DNA of 10,932 nucleotides, taken from NCBI GenBank assembly GCA_015711895.1, contig JACVJH010000277.1:1-10932 (forward strand), in the 5' to 3' direction. The stretch comes from Candidatus Solincola tengchongensis. Lineage in GTDB: Bacteria; Actinomycetota; Geothermincolia; Geothermincolales; RBG-13-55-18. A program made the translations under genes and the position numbers. The notes beneath the pieces were generated by a model, which worked only from the letters and a program-made list of their open reading frames with translations, was not told where the DNA came from and ran no database searches. This document shows positions 1-6,328 of this stretch, one piece after another (the stretch's first letter is position 1; every line of letters starts with the position of its first letter).

Positions 1-179
1 GCCAGGACGGCGAAGAGCGCCAGGAAGAGGGCCTGGACCGCCCTCCTTGTCCAGGAAAGGAGGCGTGGACTTCTCTTTCCCTTGGTATGACCTGTTTCCA
101 CGGCCCTCGTCCCTAAATCTTTCCCTGAGAGATTCACCTCAAGAGGTTTACCCCATTCCGGGTTCGGCTCAACCCCCAT
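1..179 (-). CDS. N-terminus of probable membrane-bound 4Fe-4S ferredoxin-type protein (partial, runs off left edge)
   Basis: An open frame of 59 codons starts at ATG 179-177 and continues past the window edge. A GGAGAGG ribosome binding site lies a few bases upstream. The first 45 residues are hydrophilic. They are followed by an arginine pair and a hydrophobic stretch (R-R-A-V-Q-A-L-F-L-A-L-F-A-V-L) that looks like the start of a first transmembrane helix. This Trp...Arg-Arg...Gln...Leu-Phe pattern is typical of the N-terminus of NapH/CcoG/YccM-like polytopic proteins that later carry 4Fe-4S motifs. The gene lies just downstream of the DUF362 lipoprotein gene on the same strand, and membrane 4Fe-4S proteins are often found beside DUF362 genes. 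No cysteine motif is inside the window, so the iron-sulfur assignment is an inference from the N-terminus and context. The start could lie further in, at a GTG. Confidence 0.5.
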   Translation of the reverse strand, partial: MGVEPNPEWGKPLEVNLSGKDLGTRAVETGHTKGKRSPRLLSWTRRAVQALFLALFAVL

Positions 180-308
180 GCGACCTCTCCGGCAGGCCGC
201 CTTCGCCACCGCCCTCACAGGAGCCTACGTTTAAAACGGCATCGCCCCCGTCCCCGGGGCGGATCTGCGACTACGTGGAATCCTTCCGCTCTCCAGTATC
301 ATCTTCCA

Positions 309-1289
309 TCAACCTTCCACTTCCCTCACACCCAGGGAACCAAAATCAACGGTCCCCACGCCAAGCTCCTCCCCGTAGGCCAGATACCTTATCTCGCTCG
401 GAGACCTTCCGAAAAACCCGCACGTATATGCGTCGACGGCCACCGGGTCGGTCCCGATGATCACCCTTTCCGGCCGGCCCACGGTCCCCGGACCGCCTGG
501 CCCGTTGTCCAGCAGGATGCTGGTGGCGTCCATGAGGACAAGGGAAGGCCGGATCACCGTGTTCAGCTCCGCTATCGCCCTGTGCAGGTCGACGTCATGC
601 ATGCGGCCCATGTTCTGGGTGCAGCCGATGAGGTTTTTCATGGCCATGGTGAGGCCTGCCCCGCTGTGATGCTTGGCCTTGGGCATGTTGACGATGATCT
701 GGGCCTGAAATATCTCCTCCAGTATCCCCACCGAGGGAAGGGCGTGCCCTCCGGGAACCTGGACCACACGGGAAGGCCCCGGTTTCCTCACCGCGTAGAC
801 GGCAAGGGCGGCACCCGCCCGGCGCGCCGCGGGCCCTATGCCGTTCCGCTCCAGGGTGGGCTCCACAAGGTCCTGCAGTATGTGGTCGTAGACCACCACT
901 TCCGACGCCCCCGCCTCAAGGAAAAGCCGCACGGCCTCGGCCACCAGGCGCGGATCGGTGGTTGCGGCATCCTCCGGAGGCCTGGCGAAGGCGGCGTTCA
1001 CCTTCAGAAGAACCCTCTTCCCCGCGGGTTCCAGCCTCTCCAACCCTCCCCATTCCCGGAGGCCGGCACGGAGCATCGCGGCGGGGTCCTTTCCCCTTAC
1101 CACCACCAGGCCGGAGGGGGCCTTTCCCTCTACCGGAGCCGGTATCTCCTCCGGCGAGCCCTCCGGGCCCTCCTCCACGGGACAAGGTTGCTCCCCGCCG
1201 CCACATCCGGGCAGGAGGGCCACCAGGTAGATCCCGCTCAAGCCCAGGGCGGCTTTCCCGAACTTTTCCAGGAATTCCCTTCTATCCAT
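309..1289 (-). CDS. DUF362 family protein, Tat-type lipoprotein
   Basis: This is a 326-residue protein of the DUF362 family, whose biochemical role is poorly defined but which is often linked to iron-sulfur proteins. The ATG at 1289-1287 is preferred over a GTG 12 codons upstream because it has a GGAG ribosome binding site. It also begins directly with a twin-arginine-like signal (D-R-R-E-F-L-E, residues 2-8), a hydrophobic core and a lipobox L-L-P-G-C with Cys29, so export and lipid anchoring are likely. Family hallmarks are V-L-L-K-V-N (93-98), the T-D-P...A-G-A-S-E-V-V-V-Y-D segment (111-135), N-M-P-K-A-K-H-H (201-208), M-K-N-L-I-G (217-222), D-N-G-P-G-G-P-G (261-268) and G-T-D-P-V-A-V-D-A (279-287). 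There is no C-terminal ferredoxin domain, unlike some members. A Pro/Glu-rich linker (residues 34-58) joins the lipid anchor to the domain. It probably forms an operon with the membrane 4Fe-4S gene downstream. Confidence 0.9.
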   Translation of the reverse strand: MDRREFLEKFGKAALGLSGIYLVALLPGCGGGEQPCPVEEGPEGSPEEIPAPVEGKAPSGLVVVRGKDPAAMLRAGLREWGGLERLEPAGKRVLLKVNAAFARPPEDAATTDPRLVAEAVRLFLEAGASEVVVYDHILQDLVEPTLERNGIGPAARRAGAALAVYAVRKPGPSRVVQVPGGHALPSVGILEEIFQAQIIVNMPKAKHHSGAGLTMAMKNLIGCTQNMGRMHDVDLHRAIAELNTVIRPSLVLMDATSILLDNGPGGPGTVGRPERVIIGTDPVAVDAYTCGFFGRSPSEIRYLAYGEELGVGTVDFGSLGVREVEG

Positions 1290-1697
1290 ATTCGACAGCT
1301 CCGTTCCTCGTTTCCAAGCTCTCACCGGGAAACCGTCTCTCGGGCATCGTCAGCCATTATTGTTTCATCCATTCGCCTGCCGGTCCTTGACCGTCGTCAT
1401 GCGCATACCTGCGTAGGCTTCGTACCGGGTGCGTCCGGAAAGGATATGAGTATGGCGGGCGCGGACGAGTATCGATGAAGGGTTGCGCCCTTGGCCCTGC
1501 ATACGGGCCCTGCGCACACACCGGAAGACCGCTAAACATTCTAACGCACCGACTCCGATGGCCGTGCTTTCCGATCATCGACAGTCTCTCGGGCTGACCG
1601 GATAAGGCATTAATGGGTCCTCGCTACCGGGAACCCTCACGCTCCTCCTTCCTGTTTTCACAGCCGGAGACAGCCGGTACGCCGCTCAACGATCCGA
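1290..1697. other. Intergenic region upstream of the DUF362 gene
   Basis: I see no convincing gene in these 408 bases. Short open frames here lack ribosome binding sites and recognisable products. On the minus strand a TAGAAT hexamer (1543-1538) could be a -10 element for the DUF362 gene, but no matching -35 is visible and the leader would be long. Small sequence features are an AAGGG/CCCTT 5-bp hairpin (1478-1492), an 8-base direct repeat GGCCCTGC (1493-1500 and 1506-1513), and an imperfect GGGTCC/GGAACCC inverted repeat near 1616-1637. The last could sit in the trailer of the propeller lipoprotein mRNA. None is strong enough to call a regulator site. Confidence 0.4.
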
Positions 1698-3056
1698 CTA
1701 CCACCGGTACCAGGAAGGGGGTTCGATGTCGCTTCCCATATCCACGCCTTCCCAGCCCCGCGGCCCCTTCCTCATGACCACCAGTACCCCGCCTATATCC
1801 CTGTTGGTACAGAGGGCGGTGGCCACGGCCTCGTCGCCCTTGATCTGGAGGCCCACTATCCTGAACTCCAGGCCCGGGGCGGAATTCTCCTTCACGAAGC
1901 GTATCATGGCCGCTTCCACCTCGTCCCTCTCGTCACCCGCCGAGCCCCATAGCGCCTGGAGGTCCTCCAGGTCTAAACCGGAGGGCGCCAGAGGGCTCCA
2001 GGTGGGGTCTCCCCCCTCGCCCAGGGTCACGCCGACCGCGTCCTCTTCCGGGAGGTGAACGGCCTTGACGTCGTGCAGCGGCCTTCCCTGCGGACTGTCT
2101 CCCCGCGGCCAGTCGTAGAGCAGCCATTCCCCGTCCGGGGATATGGAAGGGTGTCCCAGGGTACCCGAGGCCGCCACATGCTCAATTGTACGGCGCACCT
2201 CTCCGCTACGCAGGTCCACCACGCCGAGGAAGGTGTAAGGGTCGTCGAAACACACCATCACCAGGCTCCCTCCGTCCGGAGCGAAGCACATCTCCCAACC
2301 GTAGACCCTTCTCCCGCCTGCGTAGGTCAGGGGGATCCTTTTCTCCCTTCCGCTCTCCAGATCCCGCATCACCAGCTCCCCGGCATCCCCAATACGCCAT
2401 TCCGCCTCACCCCGCACCTGGCTCCAGTCCTGCGGCTTGGCAACGTATGCCAGCGTGGACCCGTCCGGGCTCAGCGCGGGATCCATGGCCTCCTCGGCCA
2501 CCACCTCCACGGAGGGTCCGGACAGCTCCACTCTCACCACCTTTGTATGGTAGTAGCCGCCCCTCTCCTCCACGGCGGTGGCGAAAAGGGTGTCCTCGTC
2601 CTGCCAGGCCAGGGACCCGAACCAGGGCGTGACCCCCGCCGCCCTCCAGGCGCCGGAATACTCCGGGTTGTGCCAGGAGACGTCGGCCGCCTTTCCCGTT
2701 CCCACCTCCAGCACCAGCAGCGAGGGAAGGGCATCGCCCTCCACCAGGATGGCGGCCAGCTTTTCCGCCCGGGGAGAGAAGGCCAGGTCCTTATAACCTC
2801 CCTCCCGGGAGGTGAGCCTCCTCGCGCCTCCCCCGCCGAGATCGGTCAGGTAGATGTGATCATCGCGGACGAAGGCTATCCCCGCGAAACCGCCGCCTCT
2901 CTCCTCCCCCTCAGAGCCTCCCCCGCCCTGCTCGGAGAACTCCCACCAGCTTTTGCCGCTTTTTCCACAACCCGCCAGATGGGCCAGGAGAAAGAGGGCC
3001 AGCAAGGCGGCCAAAACTAGCTCGAGAAACATCCTGACAGGGTCTCTATGGTTCAA
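1698..3056 (-). CDS. Lipoprotein with TolB-like (PD40) beta-propeller
   Basis: This is a 452-residue predicted exported lipoprotein. I place the start at TTG 3056-3054. It is preceded by a near-perfect AGAGGAGG ribosome binding site at six bases' spacing and gives a classic signal peptide: a short charged n-region, a Leu/Ala-rich core and the lipobox L-A-G-C with Cys30. The next ATG (3032) has no usable ribosome binding site. A longer reading to 3206 adds an Arg-rich leader without signal character. After a Gly/Glu-rich linker, residues about 57-357 carry repeated propeller motifs: F-S-P-R (93-96), L-S-P-D-G-S (195-200), F-A-P-D-G-G (258-263), I-S-P-D-G-E (304-309) and W-S-P-L (353-356). These are typical of TolB/PD40 six-bladed propellers. 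Residues about 369-452 form a separate small domain, possibly NTF2-like. Such proteins act outside the membrane as binding or scaffold proteins; the ligand is unknown. It is transcribed divergently from the flavodoxin. Confidence 0.83.
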   Translation of the reverse strand: MNHRDPVRMFLELVLAALLALFLLAHLAGCGKSGKSWWEFSEQGGGGSEGEERGGGFAGIAFVRDDHIYLTDLGGGGARRLTSREGGYKDLAFSPRAEKLAAILVEGDALPSLLVLEVGTGKAADVSWHNPEYSGAWRAAGVTPWFGSLAWQDEDTLFATAVEERGGYYHTKVVRVELSGPSVEVVAEEAMDPALSPDGSTLAYVAKPQDWSQVRGEAEWRIGDAGELVMRDLESGREKRIPLTYAGGRRVYGWEMCFAPDGGSLVMVCFDDPYTFLGVVDLRSGEVRRTIEHVAASGTLGHPSISPDGEWLLYDWPRGDSPQGRPLHDVKAVHLPEEDAVGVTLGEGGDPTWSPLAPSGLDLEDLQALWGSAGDERDEVEAAMIRFVKENSAPGLEFRIVGLQIKGDEAVATALCTNRDIGGVLVVMRKGPRGWEGVDMGSDIEPPSWYRW

Positions 3057-3062
3057 AGCGCA

Positions 3063-3070
3063 CCTCCTCT
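3063..3070 (-). promoter_or_regulatory. Ribosome binding site that selects a TTG start
   Basis: AGAGGAGG on the minus strand ends six bases before TTG 3056-3054. No comparable site precedes the ATG at 3032, where the bases just upstream place AGG directly against the start codon. This decides the start of the beta-propeller lipoprotein. Confidence 0.65.
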
Positions 3071-3421
3071 GGACGAGTACTTCTCGAAACCCATCTACAA
3101 GCGCATGATAACAAAACCTCCTAGATGACGGGAAACCATGTTCGGCCCACGGGCTTTGACGTGACCTTTTTATGCCCCTCGGGGAGGAAAATGGGTGACG
3201 GGCCATCCTTGAGTGGATTTAACATATATTGGTAGAGTGGATGAACGATACCGTGCTGCCAGTCTCGCGTTCCACAGACGTTACGGACACGGCCCCCACT
3301 CTCTCCCCGTCATGCGAGGCGGAAGTACGCCATGAGTCGAAAAGCCACGGCCCACAAGCCGTACGCCAGAAACAAAGCCGTCATCGGCGAGGACAGGGAG
3401 GATGAAGGCGCATGCGTTCGG

Positions 3422-3430
3422 TGTTAGAAT
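3422..3430 (+). promoter_or_regulatory. Possible extended -10 promoter for the flavodoxin gene
   Basis: TG-T-TAGAAT fits an extended -10 element (TGnTANAAT) about 53 bases before the flavodoxin ATG. No good -35 hexamer is present at the expected distance, which extended -10 promoters can tolerate. A strong GGGAGGT ribosome binding site (3471-3477) follows before the start codon. This is pattern matching only. Confidence 0.3.
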
Positions 3431-3482
3431 CTGCATAGCGGAAAAATCGTGATGACGAAAATGCCCAAACGGGAGGTAAACT

Positions 3483-3986
3483 ATGAAAGTCCTGGTCGCT
3501 TACCTGTCCCAGACCGGGAACACCAGGCGGGTGGCGGAGGCCATCTACGGGGCGATCGACGCCCAAAAGGAGATCAAACCCCTATCCGAGGTGCAGAGCC
3601 TGGAGGGGTATGACCTGGCCTTCATAGGTTTCCCCATCCACGCCTCCAACCCGGCTGCCGAGGCCAAGGCCTTCCTGGAGGATAAGGCCAGAGGCAAGAG
3701 GGTGGCCCTCTTCGTCACCCACGCCGCCCCCGAGGACCACGGGGAGGTGCGGGGTTATCTGGAGAATTGCAGGTGCTCCCTGAACGATGTCCAGCTGGTG
3801 GGAATGTTCGACTGCCAGGGAGAGCTGGCCCAGGCGGTCATCGACCTGCTGGCAAGGAGCGACAACCCCAAGCACCGCCAGTTCGCCGAATACGGCCCCC
3901 AGACCAAGGGGCAACCGGACGATACGCGCTTGGAGAGGGCTCGGGAATTCGCCCGCCGGGTCATGGAGGAATGCGGCGCCTCCTAA
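3483..3986 (+). CDS. Flavodoxin family protein
   Basis: This is a 167-residue single-domain cytoplasmic flavodoxin that would bind FMN and shuttle electrons one at a time. The N-terminal beta strand M-K-V-L-V-A-Y runs into the FMN phosphate-binding loop S-Q-T-G-N-T-R (residues 9-15). The second conserved block is F-I-G-F-P-I-H-A (47-54), and a third is V-A-L-F-V-T-H (74-80). F-D-C-Q-G-E-L (109-115) is a block I associate with a subset of flavodoxin-family proteins encoded beside oxidoreductases, rather than with classical long-chain flavodoxins. The start has a GGGAGGT site five bases upstream. It is the only gene on the plus strand, and it converges on the flavoprotein trio with just 24 bases between stop codons. 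It could supply or accept electrons for the nearby flavoproteins, but that is inferred from position alone. Confidence 0.92.
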   Translation: MKVLVAYLSQTGNTRRVAEAIYGAIDAQKEIKPLSEVQSLEGYDLAFIGFPIHASNPAAEAKAFLEDKARGKRVALFVTHAAPEDHGEVRGYLENCRCSLNDVQLVGMFDCQGELAQAVIDLLARSDNPKHRQFAEYGPQTKGQPDDTRLERAREFARRVMEECGAS

Positions 3987-3991
3987 GAGCC

Positions 3992-4014
3992 TTGACGCCG
4001 GGGCTTTGCGTCAA
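3992..4014. terminator. Possible bidirectional terminator hairpin between convergent genes
   Basis: TTGACGC (3992-3998) and GCGTCAA (4008-4014) form a perfect 7-bp inverted repeat around a nine-base loop. It lies in the 24-base gap between the flavodoxin stop and the opposing oxidoreductase stop, and overlaps the latter. No strong T-tract follows on either strand, so termination efficiency is uncertain. Position is the main argument. Confidence 0.4.
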
Positions 4015-5087
4015 ATCCTTCCGTATCCCGTCACGTTCACCTTGAAGACCTGCCGCATGAGCATGGGGCCGAAGAGGGGCATGAGACGCATGGCCATGCG
4101 CGCCGGGTACTTGATGACCAGGTCCCGGGGGCTCAAGTCCAATAGCCTCTTGGCCAGGAGCACGGGGTAGAAGGTGACGTTGAGGCGGCGGAACTCGTCG
4201 TAGGCCCCGGCCGGGTCATCGACCGCCCGCGCGGCTATCTTCCCGGAGAGGAAGGCCCCGTGCATGCCGAAGAAGAGGATGGGGTCCATCATCCCGGCCA
4301 CCGTTCCCGCCAGGATCACGTTCCCCTGGAAAAGCCTGGGATTGCTGACATGCCGCACCGGCGCGGCTCCCCCTTCGAGGACCTGAAACCTCTTGAAGGG
4401 GTAGCCGTCCTCGACCACGGCTTGCTCGGCGAACTTCTCCATCTCCCAGCGGGCCACCGGCCGGTGGCGGTTGAAGATGAGGGCGAATGCTATCCCGTTG
4501 ACCGAGCAGGTGAAGGCGTAATCCGGCGTGTAATCGTCGAAGTACATGGTGACCCGCGCCTCCTTCCAGGGCACCCGGCACTTGGCGAAATAGCCGTGCA
4601 GGATCTGGTAGGGCACGTTGGCGGCCTCGAAGCCGTCCACGTGGAGTCCGGTGGCCACTATGGAGTTGCGGGGCAGCTCGTTTACCTGGCGGTCGCTCAC
4701 CACAGGCTGGTCGAACTCGAAGCGCACCCCTTCCTCCACCGCCAGCCGGTAGAGGTAATGGTCCATGGAGGTCCGGCGCGGCCCCCTCTCGATCATCCAG
4801 GCCCGCACGTTGCGGGGGAACCTCTGGCGGTATCTCTTGCCCCAGACGGATATCACCCCTTCCTCGAGGGGGACCATGGCCGGCCGGAGGTCTATCCCCG
4901 TGTACCGGGACATGGCCTCGGCGTCCATGGGTGTGCCGTGGGGCGACGGATTGTAGACGGCAAGGCCGCCCACCCGCTTTCCTTTCTCCAGGACCACGAC
5001 CTCCCTTCCCCGCCGGGCGAGGTTGATGGCCGCCGTCAGCCCCGCCAAGCCGGCTCCCACCACGTAAATGGGGCCCTTGTCTTTCAT
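4011..5087 (-). CDS. FAD-dependent oxidoreductase, paralogue 3 of a tandem trio
   Basis: This is a 358-residue flavoprotein with a Rossmann FAD-binding N-terminus: V-V-G-A-G-L-A-G (residues 9-16) followed by acidic E34 at the end of the second strand, which would bind the adenosine ribose. The family block I-E-R-G-P-R-R-T-S-M-D-H-Y-L (99-112) and N-S-I-V-A-T-G (141-147) suit the FixC/geranylgeranyl-reductase-like fold, where the enzyme reduces C=C bonds or transfers electrons. Near the C-terminus L-A-G-T-V-A-G-M-M-D-P (259-269) and G-M-H-G-A-F-L-S-G-K-I-A-A (274-286) form the second FAD site, but with Thr where related enzymes have Asp in GD. Y-F-D-D-Y-T-P-D-Y (182-190) is shared with the two upstream paralogues. 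ATG 5087 follows a G-rich AGGGGGGAGGA site. It is third in the trio, 113 bases after the preceding gene. The substrate is unknown. Confidence 0.9.
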   Translation of the reverse strand: MKDKGPIYVVGAGLAGLTAAINLARRGREVVVLEKGKRVGGLAVYNPSPHGTPMDAEAMSRYTGIDLRPAMVPLEEGVISVWGKRYRQRFPRNVRAWMIERGPRRTSMDHYLYRLAVEEGVRFEFDQPVVSDRQVNELPRNSIVATGLHVDGFEAANVPYQILHGYFAKCRVPWKEARVTMYFDDYTPDYAFTCSVNGIAFALIFNRHRPVARWEMEKFAEQAVVEDGYPFKRFQVLEGGAAPVRHVSNPRLFQGNVILAGTVAGMMDPILFFGMHGAFLSGKIAARAVDDPAGAYDEFRRLNVTFYPVLLAKRLLDLSPRDLVIKYPARMAMRLMPLFGPMLMRQVFKVNVTGYGRI

Positions 5088-5200
5088 CGTCCTCCCCCCT
5101 TGCGCCCACTGAACAGGCCTGGAGCGCCTTTTGGCCGCCGGCTCAGAAGGATCCGCCGGCGCCCGTCCTCGACCCTCACGAGAAAGCGCCCCTCGGCGGC

Positions 5201-6325
5201 TTAAATGTTCAAATATTTGGCATATTTATCCATCCGCAGCAGGAGCAGGTATCCGGGGATCATGCGCCGGAAGCTCCTGCCCTGCATTTTGGCCAGTAGC
5301 TGCGACCTGGTGACCATCCCCAGAGCGGTCCCCAGGAAGGCCCGGCGCAGGGATTCCGGCATGTAGTTGATGGCCACCCGCCGCAGGAACCACATGTAGT
5401 CGAAACTCCGGTTGCAGAGGTCGAACATCTCCTGGGCCAGGGCCTTGTCCTCAAGGGCGATGGCGGCTATCTTTCCCGAGATCATCGCCCCGTGACAGCC
5501 GAAGTAGGTCCCCGGGTCCTGTGCCCCGGCCAGGGTCCCGGCCAGTATCTTGTCCCCGGCAAAGAGCCTGGGCTGGCGAGGATGGCGGGAGGCGAAGCAG
5601 CCCCTCTCCATCCTCCAGGTCTTGAACTCCACCCCTTCCGTCTCCCTTATCTGCCTCTCCCACACCGCGCGCTGCTCCTCTCCCACCGGGCGGCGCGCGA
5701 AGAAGAGTCCCGCCACTATGCCGTTGGCCGCGGGGAGGTAGCAGTAGTCGCGCGTGTAGCGGTCGAAGTACACGGCGCATCGGCGGGCGAAGGACCTCTC
5801 CCCCCAGGGACGGTAGATACCGCTCATCACGTATCCGTAGGCCGTCTCGTGCGGGATGCGCAGGGCCTCGAAGACCTCAGGGTAGGGCCCCGTGGCCACG
5901 ATGGTGCCGGGGGGGAACTGGGCCAGGTCTTTCCTGGACAGTACCGGGTTTCCCCACTCGAAGGTCACCCCCATCTCCTTGGCCACATCGTGGAGATAGC
6001 GGTCGATGGCCGTCTTCCTGGGGCCTCTTTCCACGTTGTGCAGGCCGGATAGGCGGGGGTCCAGGCGGTAGAGCTTCCCGAAGGAGTAGATGTGAAAGTT
6101 CTCGCACGGACCTACCTGCGGTTCACCCACGGGCACGCCCAGGAAACGGGACATGAGCAGGGGGTCGAACGGGGTTGAATCGACGACCGGGTGGGCTCCG
6201 GGCATCCCCCCCACCCTGTTGAAACGGTCCACGCAGTGGACTTCGTAACCCAGCTTCCTCGCCGTGATGGCCGCACACAGCCCCGCCAGGCCGGCTCCGA
6301 TGATGACCGTCCTCTTAGCCGCCAC
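5201..6325 (-). CDS. FAD-dependent oxidoreductase, paralogue 2 of a tandem trio
   Basis: This 374-residue flavoprotein starts at GTG 6325-6323, only three bases after the stop of the preceding paralogue, so translation is probably coupled; an AGGAGGG site lies inside the end of that gene. It has I-I-G-A-G-L-A-G (8-15) with acidic D33 for FAD, V-E-R-G-P-R-K-T-A-I-D-R-Y-L (98-111), G-T-I-V-A-T-G (140-146) and Y-F-D-R-Y-T-R-D-Y (186-194). The second FAD site is L-A-G-T-L-A-G-A-Q-D-P (261-271) with G-C-H-G-A-M-I-S-G-K-I-A-A (276-288). It differs from its neighbours by a longer C-terminal tail rich in Leu, Arg and aromatics (about 310-374), which may dock on a membrane or partner, though no clear transmembrane helix is seen. 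The function is a FAD-linked oxidoreductase on an unknown substrate; GGR-like reduction is a possibility. Confidence 0.9.
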   Translation of the reverse strand: MAAKRTVIIGAGLAGLCAAITARKLGYEVHCVDRFNRVGGMPGAHPVVDSTPFDPLLMSRFLGVPVGEPQVGPCENFHIYSFGKLYRLDPRLSGLHNVERGPRKTAIDRYLHDVAKEMGVTFEWGNPVLSRKDLAQFPPGTIVATGPYPEVFEALRIPHETAYGYVMSGIYRPWGERSFARRCAVYFDRYTRDYCYLPAANGIVAGLFFARRPVGEEQRAVWERQIRETEGVEFKTWRMERGCFASRHPRQPRLFAGDKILAGTLAGAQDPGTYFGCHGAMISGKIAAIALEDKALAQEMFDLCNRSFDYMWFLRRVAINYMPESLRRAFLGTALGMVTRSQLLAKMQGRSFRRMIPGYLLLLRMDKYAKYLNI

Positions 6326-6328
6326 GCC

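Larger units (their letters stand above)
3057..3482. other. Divergent intergenic region between the lipoprotein and flavodoxin genes
   Basis: These 426 bases should hold the promoters of two divergent genes. An AT-rich patch at about 3218-3232 is the least GC-rich stretch here and is flanked by two copies of GAGTGGAT (3211-3218 and 3235-3242) in direct orientation, 24 bases apart. That could be an operator, but the evidence is only the repeat. A short CCCCTCGGGG palindrome lies near 3175-3185. A 31-codon plus-strand frame starts at 3333 without a good ribosome binding site and matches nothing I recognise. No other gene is supported. Confidence 0.4.

Noticed and set aside
47..460. Plus-strand Pro/Ser-rich frame at the left edge
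   Set aside because: Its composition is that of an antisense frame, it overlaps the 3' end of the DUF362 gene, and the minus strand has a better-supported start with a ribosome binding site.
582..1478. Long plus-strand open frame opposite the DUF362 gene
   Set aside because: It is a GC-driven antisense frame with no family motifs and no ribosome binding site; the minus strand carries a clear protein.
3333..3428. 31-codon plus-strand frame upstream of the flavodoxin
   Set aside because: It lacks a good ribosome binding site, resembles nothing known, and ends inside the likely flavodoxin promoter.
4260..5204. Long plus-strand open frame opposite the third flavoprotein
   Set aside because: It is the shadow of a high-GC coding strand; its His/Gly/Val-rich product has no recognisable domain.
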